Assembly (NCBI GenBank): GCA_020345785.1
Contig: CP070771.1
Coordinates: 3,609,881-3,618,914 of the forward strand
Direction: 5' to 3'
Length of the DNA: 9,034 nt
Source: Desulfobacterales bacterium
GTDB taxonomy: Bacteria; Desulfobacterota; Desulfobacteria; Desulfobacterales; JAFDCJ01
Of this stretch, positions 1-7,153 are shown one piece after another. The notes below the pieces were generated by a model. The model was not told the origin of the DNA. It was given only the letters and a program-made list of their open reading frames with translations, and ran no database searches. Made by a program: the position numbers and the translations under genes. The first letter of the stretch is position 1, and each line of letters starts with the position of its first letter.

Positions 1-59
1 TAATGTTTCAAACACCCAAACAAATATATTATTGGAAAGCGGCTTGTTGTCTTTTGTAA

Positions 60-782
60 TCACGGTGAGGCCACTTTAGCAACGACCCGGTATGCCGCGG
101 CGACCAGCTCGGCATTGCTTTTCGCACGGGATCCGTTCGGAAGCTCCAACGTGTCCTCAAAGCCGGTGCGTGTGTCATAGCCACGCGCCGCTGCTAGTTT
201 GACGAACTCCCAAGCCACCGCCCCCAGGCCATGCAGAAAGCGTGGAATGCCAACACGAACCAGGACGACCTCAATCTCTGCCAAGTTCGCTATCGCATCG
301 CCCGGTTCCTCGGCAGGCTCGATCAGGATCCGCAGGCACTCGTCGGCGAGACCGCTTCCCAACAGGATTTCGGCAGCCCGGGCATTCCAGATGCCGACCT
401 CTACTCCAATCCCTCGGTCGAGCAAAAGCCTGGCGAGCTGCAAAGCACCCTCTTCATGGATGTTGATGGAGGCGAAGTTCGGCAAAACATCCCAGGCGCC
501 GACGAGGGAGAGACGGCGCCTTACGTCCGGGACGATCCACGCGCCGGTGCTGACCCCAACAGGTGTGCCGGGGCACGCGGCGCGGATGGCTTCCAGCGTG
601 TTAGCGACGTCTTCCGGTGCCAGACTCTCCCGTCCCTCCGGATCGCGGACGTGGACGTGAACCGCCCCCGCACCGGCCGCGACGGCAGCGGATGCCTCCT
701 CGGCTTGCTGCGTCGGGGTGGAGGGGATGGCCGGATGTTCCTCTTGCGTCCGGACGCCGTTGATCGCCGCTTTTGTAAGCAA
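60..782 (-). CDS. BKACE/DUF849 family beta-keto acid cleavage enzyme (short form)
   Basis: This 240-residue protein resembles the beta-keto acid cleavage enzymes (DUF849; founding member Kce, 3-keto-5-aminohexanoate cleavage enzyme). The family condenses a beta-keto acid with acetyl-CoA to give acetoacetate and a new CoA ester in a zinc-dependent TIM barrel. The zinc-site signature is visible as VHVHVRDPEG, with His42 and His44 as likely ligands and Arg46/Asp47 following. The typical C-terminal segment TGFEDTLELPNG then SNAELV (about 207-227) supplies the third probable ligand, Glu209. At 240 residues it is shorter than the roughly 270-310 of classical members, but both ends of the barrel are present, so I read it as a short subtype and not a truncation. 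The start is TTG at 780-782: no ATG lies between it and the in-frame stop at 840-842, and the family N-terminus begins here. It is GC-rich compared with the kinase upstream, which suggests separate origin. The substrate cannot be told from the sequence. Confidence 0.85.
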   Translation of the reverse strand: MLTKAAINGVRTQEEHPAIPSTPTQQAEEASAAVAAGAGAVHVHVRDPEGRESLAPEDVANTLEAIRAACPGTPVGVSTGAWIVPDVRRRLSLVGAWDVLPNFASINIHEEGALQLARLLLDRGIGVEVGIWNARAAEILLGSGLADECLRILIEPAEEPGDAIANLAEIEVVLVRVGIPRFLHGLGAVAWEFVKLAAARGYDTRTGFEDTLELPNGSRAKSNAELVAAAYRVVAKVASP

Positions 783-792
783 GGTGCGGTTG

Positions 793-797
793 CCTCC
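793..797 (-). promoter_or_regulatory. Ribosome binding site supporting the TTG start of the BKACE gene
   Basis: Read on the minus strand, GGAGG lies 10 nt before the TTG codon at 780-782. The spacing is slightly long, but it is the only strong Shine-Dalgarno sequence near this N-terminus. Confidence 0.45.
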
Positions 798-959
798 GTG
801 TGGCGATATAGTAGGTGTTTTTGCGGCCGAACCCAGGCGTCATCGCAGCTGTTTTTCAGCGCACAGCGCATAGATTTCGACTTTTATTTGTCCTGTTTTA
901 TCTTTGCATTGAATAATTCGCTCAGGAAAAGAATTTAACGCATTTGTCGGAATTAATCA

Positions 960-986
960 ATTATACCGAAACTGCTATTTCATCAA
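960..986 (-). promoter_or_regulatory. Candidate sigma-70 promoter for the BKACE gene
   Basis: On the minus strand a perfect TATAAT (960-965) is preceded, after a short 15-bp spacer, by TTGATG (981-986). The -35 falls inside the 3' end of the kinase gene. A weaker alternative, TTGATT-N17-TAAATT, sits at 932-960. Either would leave a leader of more than 100 nt before the TTG start. No convincing terminator for the kinase gene was seen in 783-974, so read-through from the kinase is also possible. Confidence 0.3.
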
Positions 987-3479
987 TTCCGACTTGACGG
1001 CAAGCGCAATCTTTTCGATAGTATATGGTTTTTTAATATATTCTCCTGCACCCAATTTTTGAGCCTCTTTGACACGCTCCGTTTCTGAAAACCCACTTGC
1101 AATTATAGCTTTTTGCCCAGGTCGAAACTCGAGAATCCTTTTGTACGTCTCAAGCCCGTCAATGCCAGGCTCCATAATCATGTCCAACACCAAAAGATCT
1201 GCAGAGTTCTCTTTCATATAGGCAATCGCTTCTTCACCATTTGAAACCGAAGTTACGCAATATCCAAGCTTTTTTAATATGCCGGATGCAATTTCTCTCT
1301 GAACCTTCACATCATCCACAACTAAAATAGACTCTTCCCTGCCCGAATAATCTTCGATAGATGCTTGGGTTTTATCTGCGGTCAGTCCTTCTCTGGTCAC
1401 TGGAAAATACAGGGTTAACCTGCTGCCTTTTCCCTCGACACTCAGGACATCAATATATCCTTTGTGATCTTTCACAGTCCCCCATACGACCGCCAGTCCC
1501 AATCCCGTTCCGCTTCTGCCCATCACTTTTTTCGTATAGAAAGGTTCAAATATTCTAGGTAAGCTGTCGGACGAAATGCCTAATCCGGTATCAGATACGC
1601 TCAGAACGGCGTAATCACCCTCTTCCACGTCATCATACCCTGTTATCGGCCTGTCGATATATCGGTTTTGCGTGCATATACGAATCATCCCCCCAAAAGG
1701 CATGGACTCTGCGGCATTTGTGACTAAATTCATAATTGTCTTGGATAGATGAATCGGAGAGCCGACGATATTCAAGAGATCGGGGTCAAGCTCGGTTTCT
1801 ACCTGAATTTCTACATGCAGGGATTTCAATTTTTCATGCTCAGGGCTCTTCAAGTAATCGAGAACAATATGATTTATGTTCATGACAATTGTCCTGGCAA
1901 CACCCCTTCTTGCCAAAGTCAACAGATCCTGCACGATGGAGGCGGCTTTTTGTCCTGATTCTTGTATCTTTAAAATGGGACTTATTAAGGGGCTGCCTTT
2001 AGGCAGATCAAGCAACAGCAGTTCCGGATAACTCACAATACCGCTCAAGATGTTATTAAGATCATGTGCTACACCTCCGGCAAGCGTGCCGATGGCTTCC
2101 ATTTTTTCGGCTCTTTGTAGTTGACTTGCAAGCCGCTGCCTTTCTCTCTCCGCTTTTTTACGTTCGGCGATCTCCGTTTCAAGTTCCCGATTCGTCTTGG
2201 TCAAATCCGCGGTTCGCTCTTTTATAGTTGCTTCGAGATCTTCCCGGTGTTTTTTCAATTCCCGCCCGATGGACTCGCGCTGGCGGATCTCTGCTTGAAG
2301 CTGCTCGACTGCTTTCGTGAGTTCAGAGGTGCGCTCTTCCACCAGTTCTTCCAGACGGTTCCGGTGTTTTTCAAGTTCTTTTTCCCGAAAGGCGAGTTCC
2401 ACAACTTTTTTTTCAAGCTCATTTTGGTAAGTCACCAACTCCTGATTGTTTTTTTCGAGGGTATCCAGCATATCATTCAAAGACATACCGAATTGCACGA
2501 TCTCTTCGTCCTTGTCCCCCGAAAAAGTAGATCGTGCCCGGATGTTTCCAGCTCTTACCTCTCTCATTACGCCGGCCATTGACCTTATGGGTTCTATTAT
2601 CTTTTTTGATATCAGTATAAGGATCAGAAGAAGAGTTATAATGCTAATGGCCGTTGAAATAAGGAAGAAGCGATTTAGTTCATCTCTTCTCTGCTCGATG
2701 TCCCGGAATTCTTTTTCCAACAGCCTTTCTGATTCCCTTGAAGTGTCTTCCAAAAGGCCCATAAGCCGTCCACTAATCTGGTCGAAACGCTCATTGATGG
2801 AAATGATTTCAAGTTCCAATGCATAATCTTTATCCAATAAATCCCTGAAGCTTTTCAAATAACCTGTCACTCTATCATCCAAAAACCCTGCCTTGTTAAT
2901 TCTGTCTTCAAGCGAGTCTATCACCAGTTTAAGTGCCTGGTGTTCAGATTCCCTGCGATCAATACGATAGCCTATTAGAAAATGGGTTAGATTAAAAAGA
3001 GGTTTTAGAAGATCGGCCTTATTGCTTCTCAAAACGAAGGATGCCAATGATCGATAGCTCGTATCCATGCGTGTGCGATGCAGTCGCTGCTCGGTCTTCG
3101 ATTGGATGATCTTGTTGAAATCCTCTTCGTATCGAGTCAGACCTTCCAAGACCTGCGCCAGCATCCCCTGAACGGATGTGAACAACGGTTTGCTTTGCAA
3201 AGCCATCAGACGATTTCTCATCTGCCCCATGACGGCCCCGAAATACTTATCAGCTTCAGGGTGTTCCTGGATGAGAACAGCTCTTTCCCAAAAACGAATT
3301 TCATAGAACTGATCATGGAGAGATCGAATCTGCCTTTCTATAAAAACGGCTTCCTGCTTCCGAACTGCGCTTTTACTCTGTTCACCTAAAAAATAGGCTA
3401 AGATAGCGTACCCGATGCTTATTATGAATACCAAAACGCCGACAATGGCATAAAATTTACTGTTTATCGACCGAAACAA
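975..3479 (-). CDS. Membrane-bound hybrid sensor histidine kinase with C-terminal receiver
   Basis: An 834-residue inner-membrane kinase. In order: TM1 (about 10-31); a periplasmic, mostly helical-looking sensor region (about 32-270); TM2 (about 271-291); HAMP (about 291-345); a long coiled coil (about 340-455); HisKA with phospho-acceptor His472 in AHDLNN; HATPase with N box (Asn584, Asn588), DTGLGI (630-635), the F box around FEPFYTKK (644-651) and GTGLGL (657-662); and a receiver (about 716-834) with Asp722/Asp723, phospho-acceptor Asp766 and Lys817. No PAS or HPt domain is visible. It starts with TTG at 3477-3479, supported by an AGAGGAG ribosome site, and overlaps the end of the binding-protein gene by 23 nt, so the two are probably translationally coupled. 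I infer that the binding protein presents its ligand state to the sensor region, as TorT does for TorS. No separate response regulator lies in the window, so the output is unknown. Ala794 seems to replace the usual receiver Thr/Ser. Confidence 0.93.
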   Translation of the reverse strand: MFRSINSKFYAIVGVLVFIISIGYAILAYFLGEQSKSAVRKQEAVFIERQIRSLHDQFYEIRFWERAVLIQEHPEADKYFGAVMGQMRNRLMALQSKPLFTSVQGMLAQVLEGLTRYEEDFNKIIQSKTEQRLHRTRMDTSYRSLASFVLRSNKADLLKPLFNLTHFLIGYRIDRRESEHQALKLVIDSLEDRINKAGFLDDRVTGYLKSFRDLLDKDYALELEIISINERFDQISGRLMGLLEDTSRESERLLEKEFRDIEQRRDELNRFFLISTAISIITLLLILILISKKIIEPIRSMAGVMREVRAGNIRARSTFSGDKDEEIVQFGMSLNDMLDTLEKNNQELVTYQNELEKKVVELAFREKELEKHRNRLEELVEERTSELTKAVEQLQAEIRQRESIGRELKKHREDLEATIKERTADLTKTNRELETEIAERKKAERERQRLASQLQRAEKMEAIGTLAGGVAHDLNNILSGIVSYPELLLLDLPKGSPLISPILKIQESGQKAASIVQDLLTLARRGVARTIVMNINHIVLDYLKSPEHEKLKSLHVEIQVETELDPDLLNIVGSPIHLSKTIMNLVTNAAESMPFGGMIRICTQNRYIDRPITGYDDVEEGDYAVLSVSDTGLGISSDSLPRIFEPFYTKKVMGRSGTGLGLAVVWGTVKDHKGYIDVLSVEGKGSRLTLYFPVTREGLTADKTQASIEDYSGREESILVVDDVKVQREIASGILKKLGYCVTSVSNGEEAIAYMKENSADLLVLDMIMEPGIDGLETYKRILEFRPGQKAIIASGFSETERVKEAQKLGAGEYIKKPYTIEKIALAVKSELMK

Positions 3480-5271
3480 AAGAAGTCTCCTCTTTCATAA
3501 CAAATGAGAGTCCAACAGGTATGACAGGCGGCAATTTTTCTCCACGAAAATAAAGAACCGAAGATTCTATCGATAACCTGCCCATCTCTTCGGGTTGTTG
3601 GGCAATCGTTGCAGTAAGGCGGCCTTGTTCAACGGCTTGGACAGCCTCCCGTATGGCATCAAATCCTATGAGCACCAGCGGCGATTGAACTTTCATTTGC
3701 TCGAGGGCATCCAAAACACCTAAAATCATGTTGTCGTTATGAGCAAAAACCGCATCAAATTGGGCATCATTTTGCAGAAGACCGAGCATGACATCATGCG
3801 CTTCCTGCCGGTCAAAATTGGCTACTTCCCGGGCAACAACCGTCATCTCCGGATACTTTTGCAGCTCTTCATTAAATCCCATTCCTCTTTCATGGGCAGC
3901 AGAGGTACCCGGAATACCTTCTATTTCAATTATTCTTCCTTTTCCCTTCAGCAATTGCGCCAATACACGGGAAGCCATCCTCCCCCCTTCCAGGTTATCA
4001 GATTCAATGTGGCATAATATCTCCCCGCCCGAAGATTTTCGATCAACGGTAATCACGGGGGTATTATTTCTATTTGCCATCTCAATCGCCGGCGCTATTG
4101 ATTCCGTATTGGTGGGATTAATAATGATCATATCTACTTTTTGCTTAACAAAATTTGCAACATCGGCCAGTTGTTGGGCTTCATTATTTTGAGCATCCCT
4201 AAAAATTATATTTAATCCGAATAATCTTGCAGCATCCTGAGCGCCATGCAAAAGGGTTGAAAAAAATGAGTTCTTCACATTTGAAATTGATAAAGCGACT
4301 GTTTTATTGAAAGGCTCATATGTTATCAAATCAAGGGGAGTTCGCTTGTAGGATGGAATTTCTTGTCCATTTAGCGCCTTCCAGGCCAATTCCACCCCAT
4401 ATTCCCCCATCAGCTCCGGGTGTTGTTCCACCGTTGCGTGAATACGGCCGTTTCGCATTTCATCGCGCACTGACTCGATGTTATCGTATCCTGCGAGCAA
4501 AATTTTGCCAGTAAGATCAAAATTATCGAAAGCTTGAAGAACGCCGAGTGCCATTTTATCGTTGGCGCAGAATATGGCGTCAACGGATTCATATTTCCGA
4601 AGCAATCGGGTTGCGAGTGAAAGTGCCTCATCGGTATGCCAGTTTGCGCTTTCGGAGCTTATAACTTCGATCTCACTATTTTGAGTGACGGCGTCGATGA
4701 ATCCTTGCTTCCGCAGCTCAGCGTTCTCAACACCGCGAATCCCCTCAATCACGATGACTTGTCCGCGCCCTTTTAATTTATGTCTGATATACTTACCCAC
4801 CATGCCCGCCCCGATGCGGTTGTCCGATCCTACAAAAGGTATCGAAATGCCTAATTGATCCATGGTCCCTTGGTGAAGCGGGTTGTCAATATTGATCACG
4901 ACGATGTTTTTCTCCAGCGCCTTGTTACAGATCTGCACCAATCTCTTTGAGTCAGCCGGTGCAATAACAATGGCTCCGTATCCCCTGAAGATGAGGTTCT
5001 CAACAATACCGACCTGTCGCTCCACATCGGTTTCCCGTTCCACACCGAAGACTTCTAACGGAATATTCTCTTCCCGGGCATATTTTCGTGCACCTTCCTC
5101 CATTTTCAAAAAGAAAGGATTGGATAGCGCCTTCATAACAAGTGCAACCGTTCCCTCGTTCCAAGCATATGCTACAGGAATTATCAATAAAATAAGGATG
5201 TTAGTTAAAAAGATAAAGAATGTTCTTCGGAGGAAAAAGTGGTTAAAAATTCCAAACTTTTTAGCTTCCAT
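3457..5271 (-). CDS. Secreted tandem periplasmic sugar-binding protein (two ribose-type domains), probable sensor subunit
   Basis: A 604-residue protein made of a signal peptide and two complete class I (RbsB-like, Peripla_BP_4) binding domains. The signal peptide has Arg15-Arg16, a hydrophobic core (18-33) and a probable signal peptidase I site after AYA (36). Domain 1 spans about 40-320 and domain 2 about 323-595. Matching landmarks repeat in both: IEGI (175-178 and 450-453), NDKMALGVL/NDNMILGVL (237 and 512), GYDNI/GFDAI (261 and 536), and the closing ATxxQ(H/Q)PExMG motif. Domain 2 retains residues equivalent to the D-ribose pocket of RbsB (Phe336-Phe337, Asn385, Asp410-Arg411, Arg462, Asn512, Phe537-Asp538, Gln558), whereas domain 1 differs at several of them. 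Usual binding proteins have one such domain and about 300 residues. No permease or ATPase gene is adjacent; the partner is the overlapping histidine kinase, so a sensing role is inferred. The ATG is preceded by AAGGGGG at 5276-5282. Ligands are unproven. Confidence 0.9.
   Translation of the reverse strand: MEAKKFGIFNHFFLRRTFFIFLTNILILLIIPVAYAWNEGTVALVMKALSNPFFLKMEEGARKYAREENIPLEVFGVERETDVERQVGIVENLIFRGYGAIVIAPADSKRLVQICNKALEKNIVVINIDNPLHQGTMDQLGISIPFVGSDNRIGAGMVGKYIRHKLKGRGQVIVIEGIRGVENAELRKQGFIDAVTQNSEIEVISSESANWHTDEALSLATRLLRKYESVDAIFCANDKMALGVLQAFDNFDLTGKILLAGYDNIESVRDEMRNGRIHATVEQHPELMGEYGVELAWKALNGQEIPSYKRTPLDLITYEPFNKTVALSISNVKNSFFSTLLHGAQDAARLFGLNIIFRDAQNNEAQQLADVANFVKQKVDMIIINPTNTESIAPAIEMANRNNTPVITVDRKSSGGEILCHIESDNLEGGRMASRVLAQLLKGKGRIIEIEGIPGTSAAHERGMGFNEELQKYPEMTVVAREVANFDRQEAHDVMLGLLQNDAQFDAVFAHNDNMILGVLDALEQMKVQSPLVLIGFDAIREAVQAVEQGRLTATIAQQPEEMGRLSIESSVLYFRGEKLPPVIPVGLSFVMKEETSFVSVDKQ
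3487..3493 (-). promoter_or_regulatory. Ribosome binding site fixing the TTG start of the kinase
   Basis: On the minus strand AGAGGAG lies 7 nt before the TTG at 3477-3479, inside the last codons of the binding-protein gene. The first in-frame Met is residue 83, well past TM1, so TTG with this site is the only start that keeps the first membrane helix. Confidence 0.7.
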
Positions 5272-5351
5272 AATGCCCCCTTATATTTGTTCAAGGCATT
5301 TGCACCTCTTATTCGACACGCAGATATAATGGTCTGATTCAGTTTTTATAG

Positions 5352-5437
5352 GTTCACCGCCCGCTGCCCTGCAGCGAGGCTCAGCAGAAAATAAAAAGAT
5401 AAATTCCTCCGCGTTCTCTGCGAGATCTGCGGTGAAC
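5352..5437. repeat. Intergenic palindromic repeat (GTTCACCGC...GCGGTGAAC)
   Basis: An 86-bp element bounded by a perfect 9-bp inverted repeat, GTTCACCGC (5352-5360) and GCGGTGAAC (5429-5437). Its interior contains GCGTTCTCTGCGAGATCTGC, a wording I recognise from dispersed intergenic repeats in environmental Proteobacteria and Desulfobacterota. It lies between the 3' end of uxaC and the start of the binding-protein gene. Copy number elsewhere cannot be seen here. In the remainder of the 5272-5530 intergenic region I found no convincing promoter for the binding-protein/kinase unit. Confidence 0.55.
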
Positions 5438-5458
5438 ACAACATTTGAATCTTAGCAA

Positions 5459-5488
5459 GGAAAGTAAAGAATCCTGGCCCAGAGGATC
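5459..5488 (-). terminator. Weak terminator-like hairpin downstream of uxaC
   Basis: On the minus strand ATCCT and AGGAT pair (5483-5487 with 5471-5475) around a 7-nt loop, extended by one G-T pair and followed by a T-rich but interrupted tract (TTCTTTACTTT). The stem is short and the tract imperfect, so termination may be partial and some transcripts could continue into the binding-protein/kinase unit. Confidence 0.3.
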
Positions 5489-5530
5489 AGGTTTTCAATC
5501 TTAGAATAAAAATGAATCTCTCCCTATCTC

Positions 5531-6946
5531 TCATAAATTAGTAAATCCGAAATAGTTAACCGCATTGTAATAACAAATGTCTTTGACCAGGCCGCCCAGC
5601 AGTTCGAGGTCATCAGGCATTTCGCCGGTTTGCACCTCGTTGCCCAGCAGGTTGCACAGTATTCTCCGAAAATACTCATGCCGCGGATAGGAGAGAAAGC
5701 TGCGGGAGTCGGTCAGCATGCCGACGAACCGGCTGAGCAGACCCGCATTGGCAAGGGCCACAAGCTGACGCTCGATGCCATGCTTTTGATCGTTGTACCA
5801 CCAGGCAGCGCCGAATTGCATCTTGCCCGGCACCTCACCATCCTGGAAATTGCCGATCATGGCGGCCAGCATGTCGTAGTCTCCGGGATTTAAGCTGTAA
5901 AGGATGGTTTTGGCAAGCTTGTTTTCCCGATCCAGTCTGTCCAAAAATGCGGCCAGCGGCCGGGCCATTTCAAAATCCCCCATGGTGTCAAAGCCGGTAT
6001 CCGGGCCCAGCGCTTTTGCCGCTCGCGAATTCACGTTGCGCAGTGCCCCCAGGTGGAACTGCTGAACCCAATTTTTGCCGGCGTCCATCCGCGCAAGCTC
6101 AAGGGCCACGACGGATTTAAACTGCAGGATTTCCTGCTGTCCGATCTTCTGTCCGCTCCGGACCAGCTCAAAAATGCGGCTGATGTTTCCCGCTGAAAAG
6201 TCTTCGGCGTAAGGCTGCTCAAGACCGTGATCCGAGAGACGGCAACCCATGCGGTGGAAAAAATCGTGCCGACGCTGCAGCGCTGTCAGAAAAGATTCAT
6301 AGTCTTTAATGTCAACATCCGCTGCGGCCGCCAACAGATCGACCCATTGATTGAAAGCCTCCGGCGTTTCCACCGCCATGGCTTTGTCGGGCCGAAAGGC
6401 CGGCAGCACCTTTATCTCAAAGCTCGGGTCCGCGCTGATTTTCAGGTGATGGGACAGGTCATCAACCGGATCATCGGTCGTACAGACCACCTTGACGTTC
6501 ATCTGTCTCAATAAATTGCGGGTGGAGAACTCCTCGGTCTGCAACATGGCGTTGCAGGTAGCATAAATATCCGCGGCGGTGTCCGGATTCAACAGACGGT
6601 CTCCGATACCGAAATAACGATTGAGTTCAAGATGGGTCCAGAGATAAAGCGGATTGCATAGTGTTTTGGGGACGGTTGCCGCCCAGGCCGCGAATTTTTC
6701 ATCGTCGGCGGCATATCCTGTGATAAAACGCTCGGCAATGCCGTTGGCGCGCATAGCTCGCCATTTGTAGTGATCGCCGTTGAGCCAAATTTGTGTCAAA
6801 TTATCAAAATTTCGATCGTCGGCAATCTCCGCGACCGGCAGGTGGCAATGATAATCCAGAATCGGCATGTCCCGAGCAAACTCTTGATACAGGGTTTTGG
6901 CGGTATCGGTTTGAAGGAGAAAATCCTCCGCTAAAAAAGGCTTCAT
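5531..6946 (-). CDS. uxaC: Uronate isomerase (glucuronate/galacturonate isomerase)
   Basis: A cytoplasmic enzyme of 471 residues, the normal length for UxaC. It interconverts D-glucuronate with D-fructuronate and D-galacturonate with D-tagaturonate, the first step of hexuronate catabolism. It is an amidohydrolase-superfamily barrel. The metal-binding HxH is His33-Cys-His35 in LDYHCHLP. The family N-terminal motif is followed by NPLYLWTHLEL. The diagnostic C-terminal segment MLTDSRSFLSYPRHEYFRR begins near residue 410, with Asp413 and Arg415 as the expected active-site residues. The ATG at 6944-6946 has AAAGGAG at 6953-6959 with a 6-nt spacer. The gene diverges from a galacturonokinase-like gene across a 316-bp control region and stands upstream of the binding-protein/kinase unit on the same strand. 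No other hexuronate catabolic genes (uxaA/B, uxuA/B, kdgK) are in the window, so the rest of the pathway must lie elsewhere. Confidence 0.97.
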   Translation of the reverse strand: MKPFLAEDFLLQTDTAKTLYQEFARDMPILDYHCHLPVAEIADDRNFDNLTQIWLNGDHYKWRAMRANGIAERFITGYAADDEKFAAWAATVPKTLCNPLYLWTHLELNRYFGIGDRLLNPDTAADIYATCNAMLQTEEFSTRNLLRQMNVKVVCTTDDPVDDLSHHLKISADPSFEIKVLPAFRPDKAMAVETPEAFNQWVDLLAAAADVDIKDYESFLTALQRRHDFFHRMGCRLSDHGLEQPYAEDFSAGNISRIFELVRSGQKIGQQEILQFKSVVALELARMDAGKNWVQQFHLGALRNVNSRAAKALGPDTGFDTMGDFEMARPLAAFLDRLDRENKLAKTILYSLNPGDYDMLAAMIGNFQDGEVPGKMQFGAAWWYNDQKHGIERQLVALANAGLLSRFVGMLTDSRSFLSYPRHEYFRRILCNLLGNEVQTGEMPDDLELLGGLVKDICYYNAVNYFGFTNL

Positions 6947-7029
6947 GGCAAACTCCTTTCACTTCGGAAAAAATTTCGGCCGCCATAAAGAAATCGAAGG
7001 AAAGCGGGTAATCAGTATCAGGTTAGTGA

Positions 7030-7058
7030 ACTTTATTAAAGGAAAAAATCTTTTTCAA
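7030..7058 (-). promoter_or_regulatory. Candidate sigma-70 promoter for uxaC
   Basis: On the minus strand TTGAAA (7053-7058) and TAAAGT (7030-7035) are separated by 17 bp. This would give a leader of roughly 75-80 nt before the uxaC ATG. The -35 matches well and the -10 moderately; it is a visual prediction only. Confidence 0.33.
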
Positions 7059-7068
7059 TCATTTTCAT

Positions 7069-7106
7069 ATTTGCTTTTTTGGATTGACTTGCGACTAAAA
7101 GCAAAT
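7069..7106. promoter_or_regulatory. Perfect 10-bp inverted repeat, candidate operator in the divergent uronate control region
   Basis: ATTTGCTTTT (7069-7078) is the exact reverse complement of AAAAGCAAAT (7097-7106), with an 18-bp spacer. It lies between uxaC and the divergent kinase gene and overlaps the candidate plus-strand promoter, so a dimeric regulator bound here could block it. It is not a recognisable UxuR/ExuR or KdgR operator. With no T-run after it and an 18-nt loop it is less likely to be a terminator. Confidence 0.4.
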
Positions 7107-7112
7107 TATCTG
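7084..7112 (+). promoter_or_regulatory. Candidate sigma-70 promoter for the kinase/nucleotidyltransferase pair
   Basis: TTGACT (7084-7089) and TATCTG (7107-7112) are 17 bp apart. The -35 is near consensus and the -10 matches only its first three bases. The spacer contains the right arm of the 7069-7106 inverted repeat. The transcript would carry the whole 7154-7248 palindromic element in a leader of about 145 nt. Confidence 0.3.
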
Positions 7113-7153
7113 TTGCATTTAACTAAACCCGATAAATAGGAATCAAAGAAGTC

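Noticed and set aside
521..871. A 116-codon minus-strand frame overlapping the start of the BKACE gene
   Set aside because: Arg/Pro/Ser-rich low-information translation in a shifted frame of a real gene.
231..938. A 235-codon open frame on the plus strand across the BKACE gene
   Set aside because: It is antisense to a gene with clear family motifs; the translation has no recognisable domain and arises from the high GC content.
937..970. Imperfect palindrome (cggaattaatcaattataccg) downstream of the kinase as a terminator
   Set aside because: The arms have several mismatches and no T-run follows; it is better explained by AT-rich promoter-like sequence.
2121..2582. A 153-codon plus-strand frame opposite the kinase linker
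   Set aside because: Its Phe/Leu-rich repeats are the reverse complement of the Glu/Lys-rich coiled-coil codons.
3457..5271. Reading the tandem binding protein as a LacI-type repressor or as a transport component
   Set aside because: There is no helix-turn-helix; the N-terminus is a signal peptide. No permease or ATPase gene is adjacent, so transport is unsupported within this window.
5155..5271. Twin-arginine export signal (LRRTFF) at the start of the binding protein
   Set aside because: The Arg pair fits only part of the Tat consensus and the hydrophobic core is long and very hydrophobic, which is typical of Sec export.
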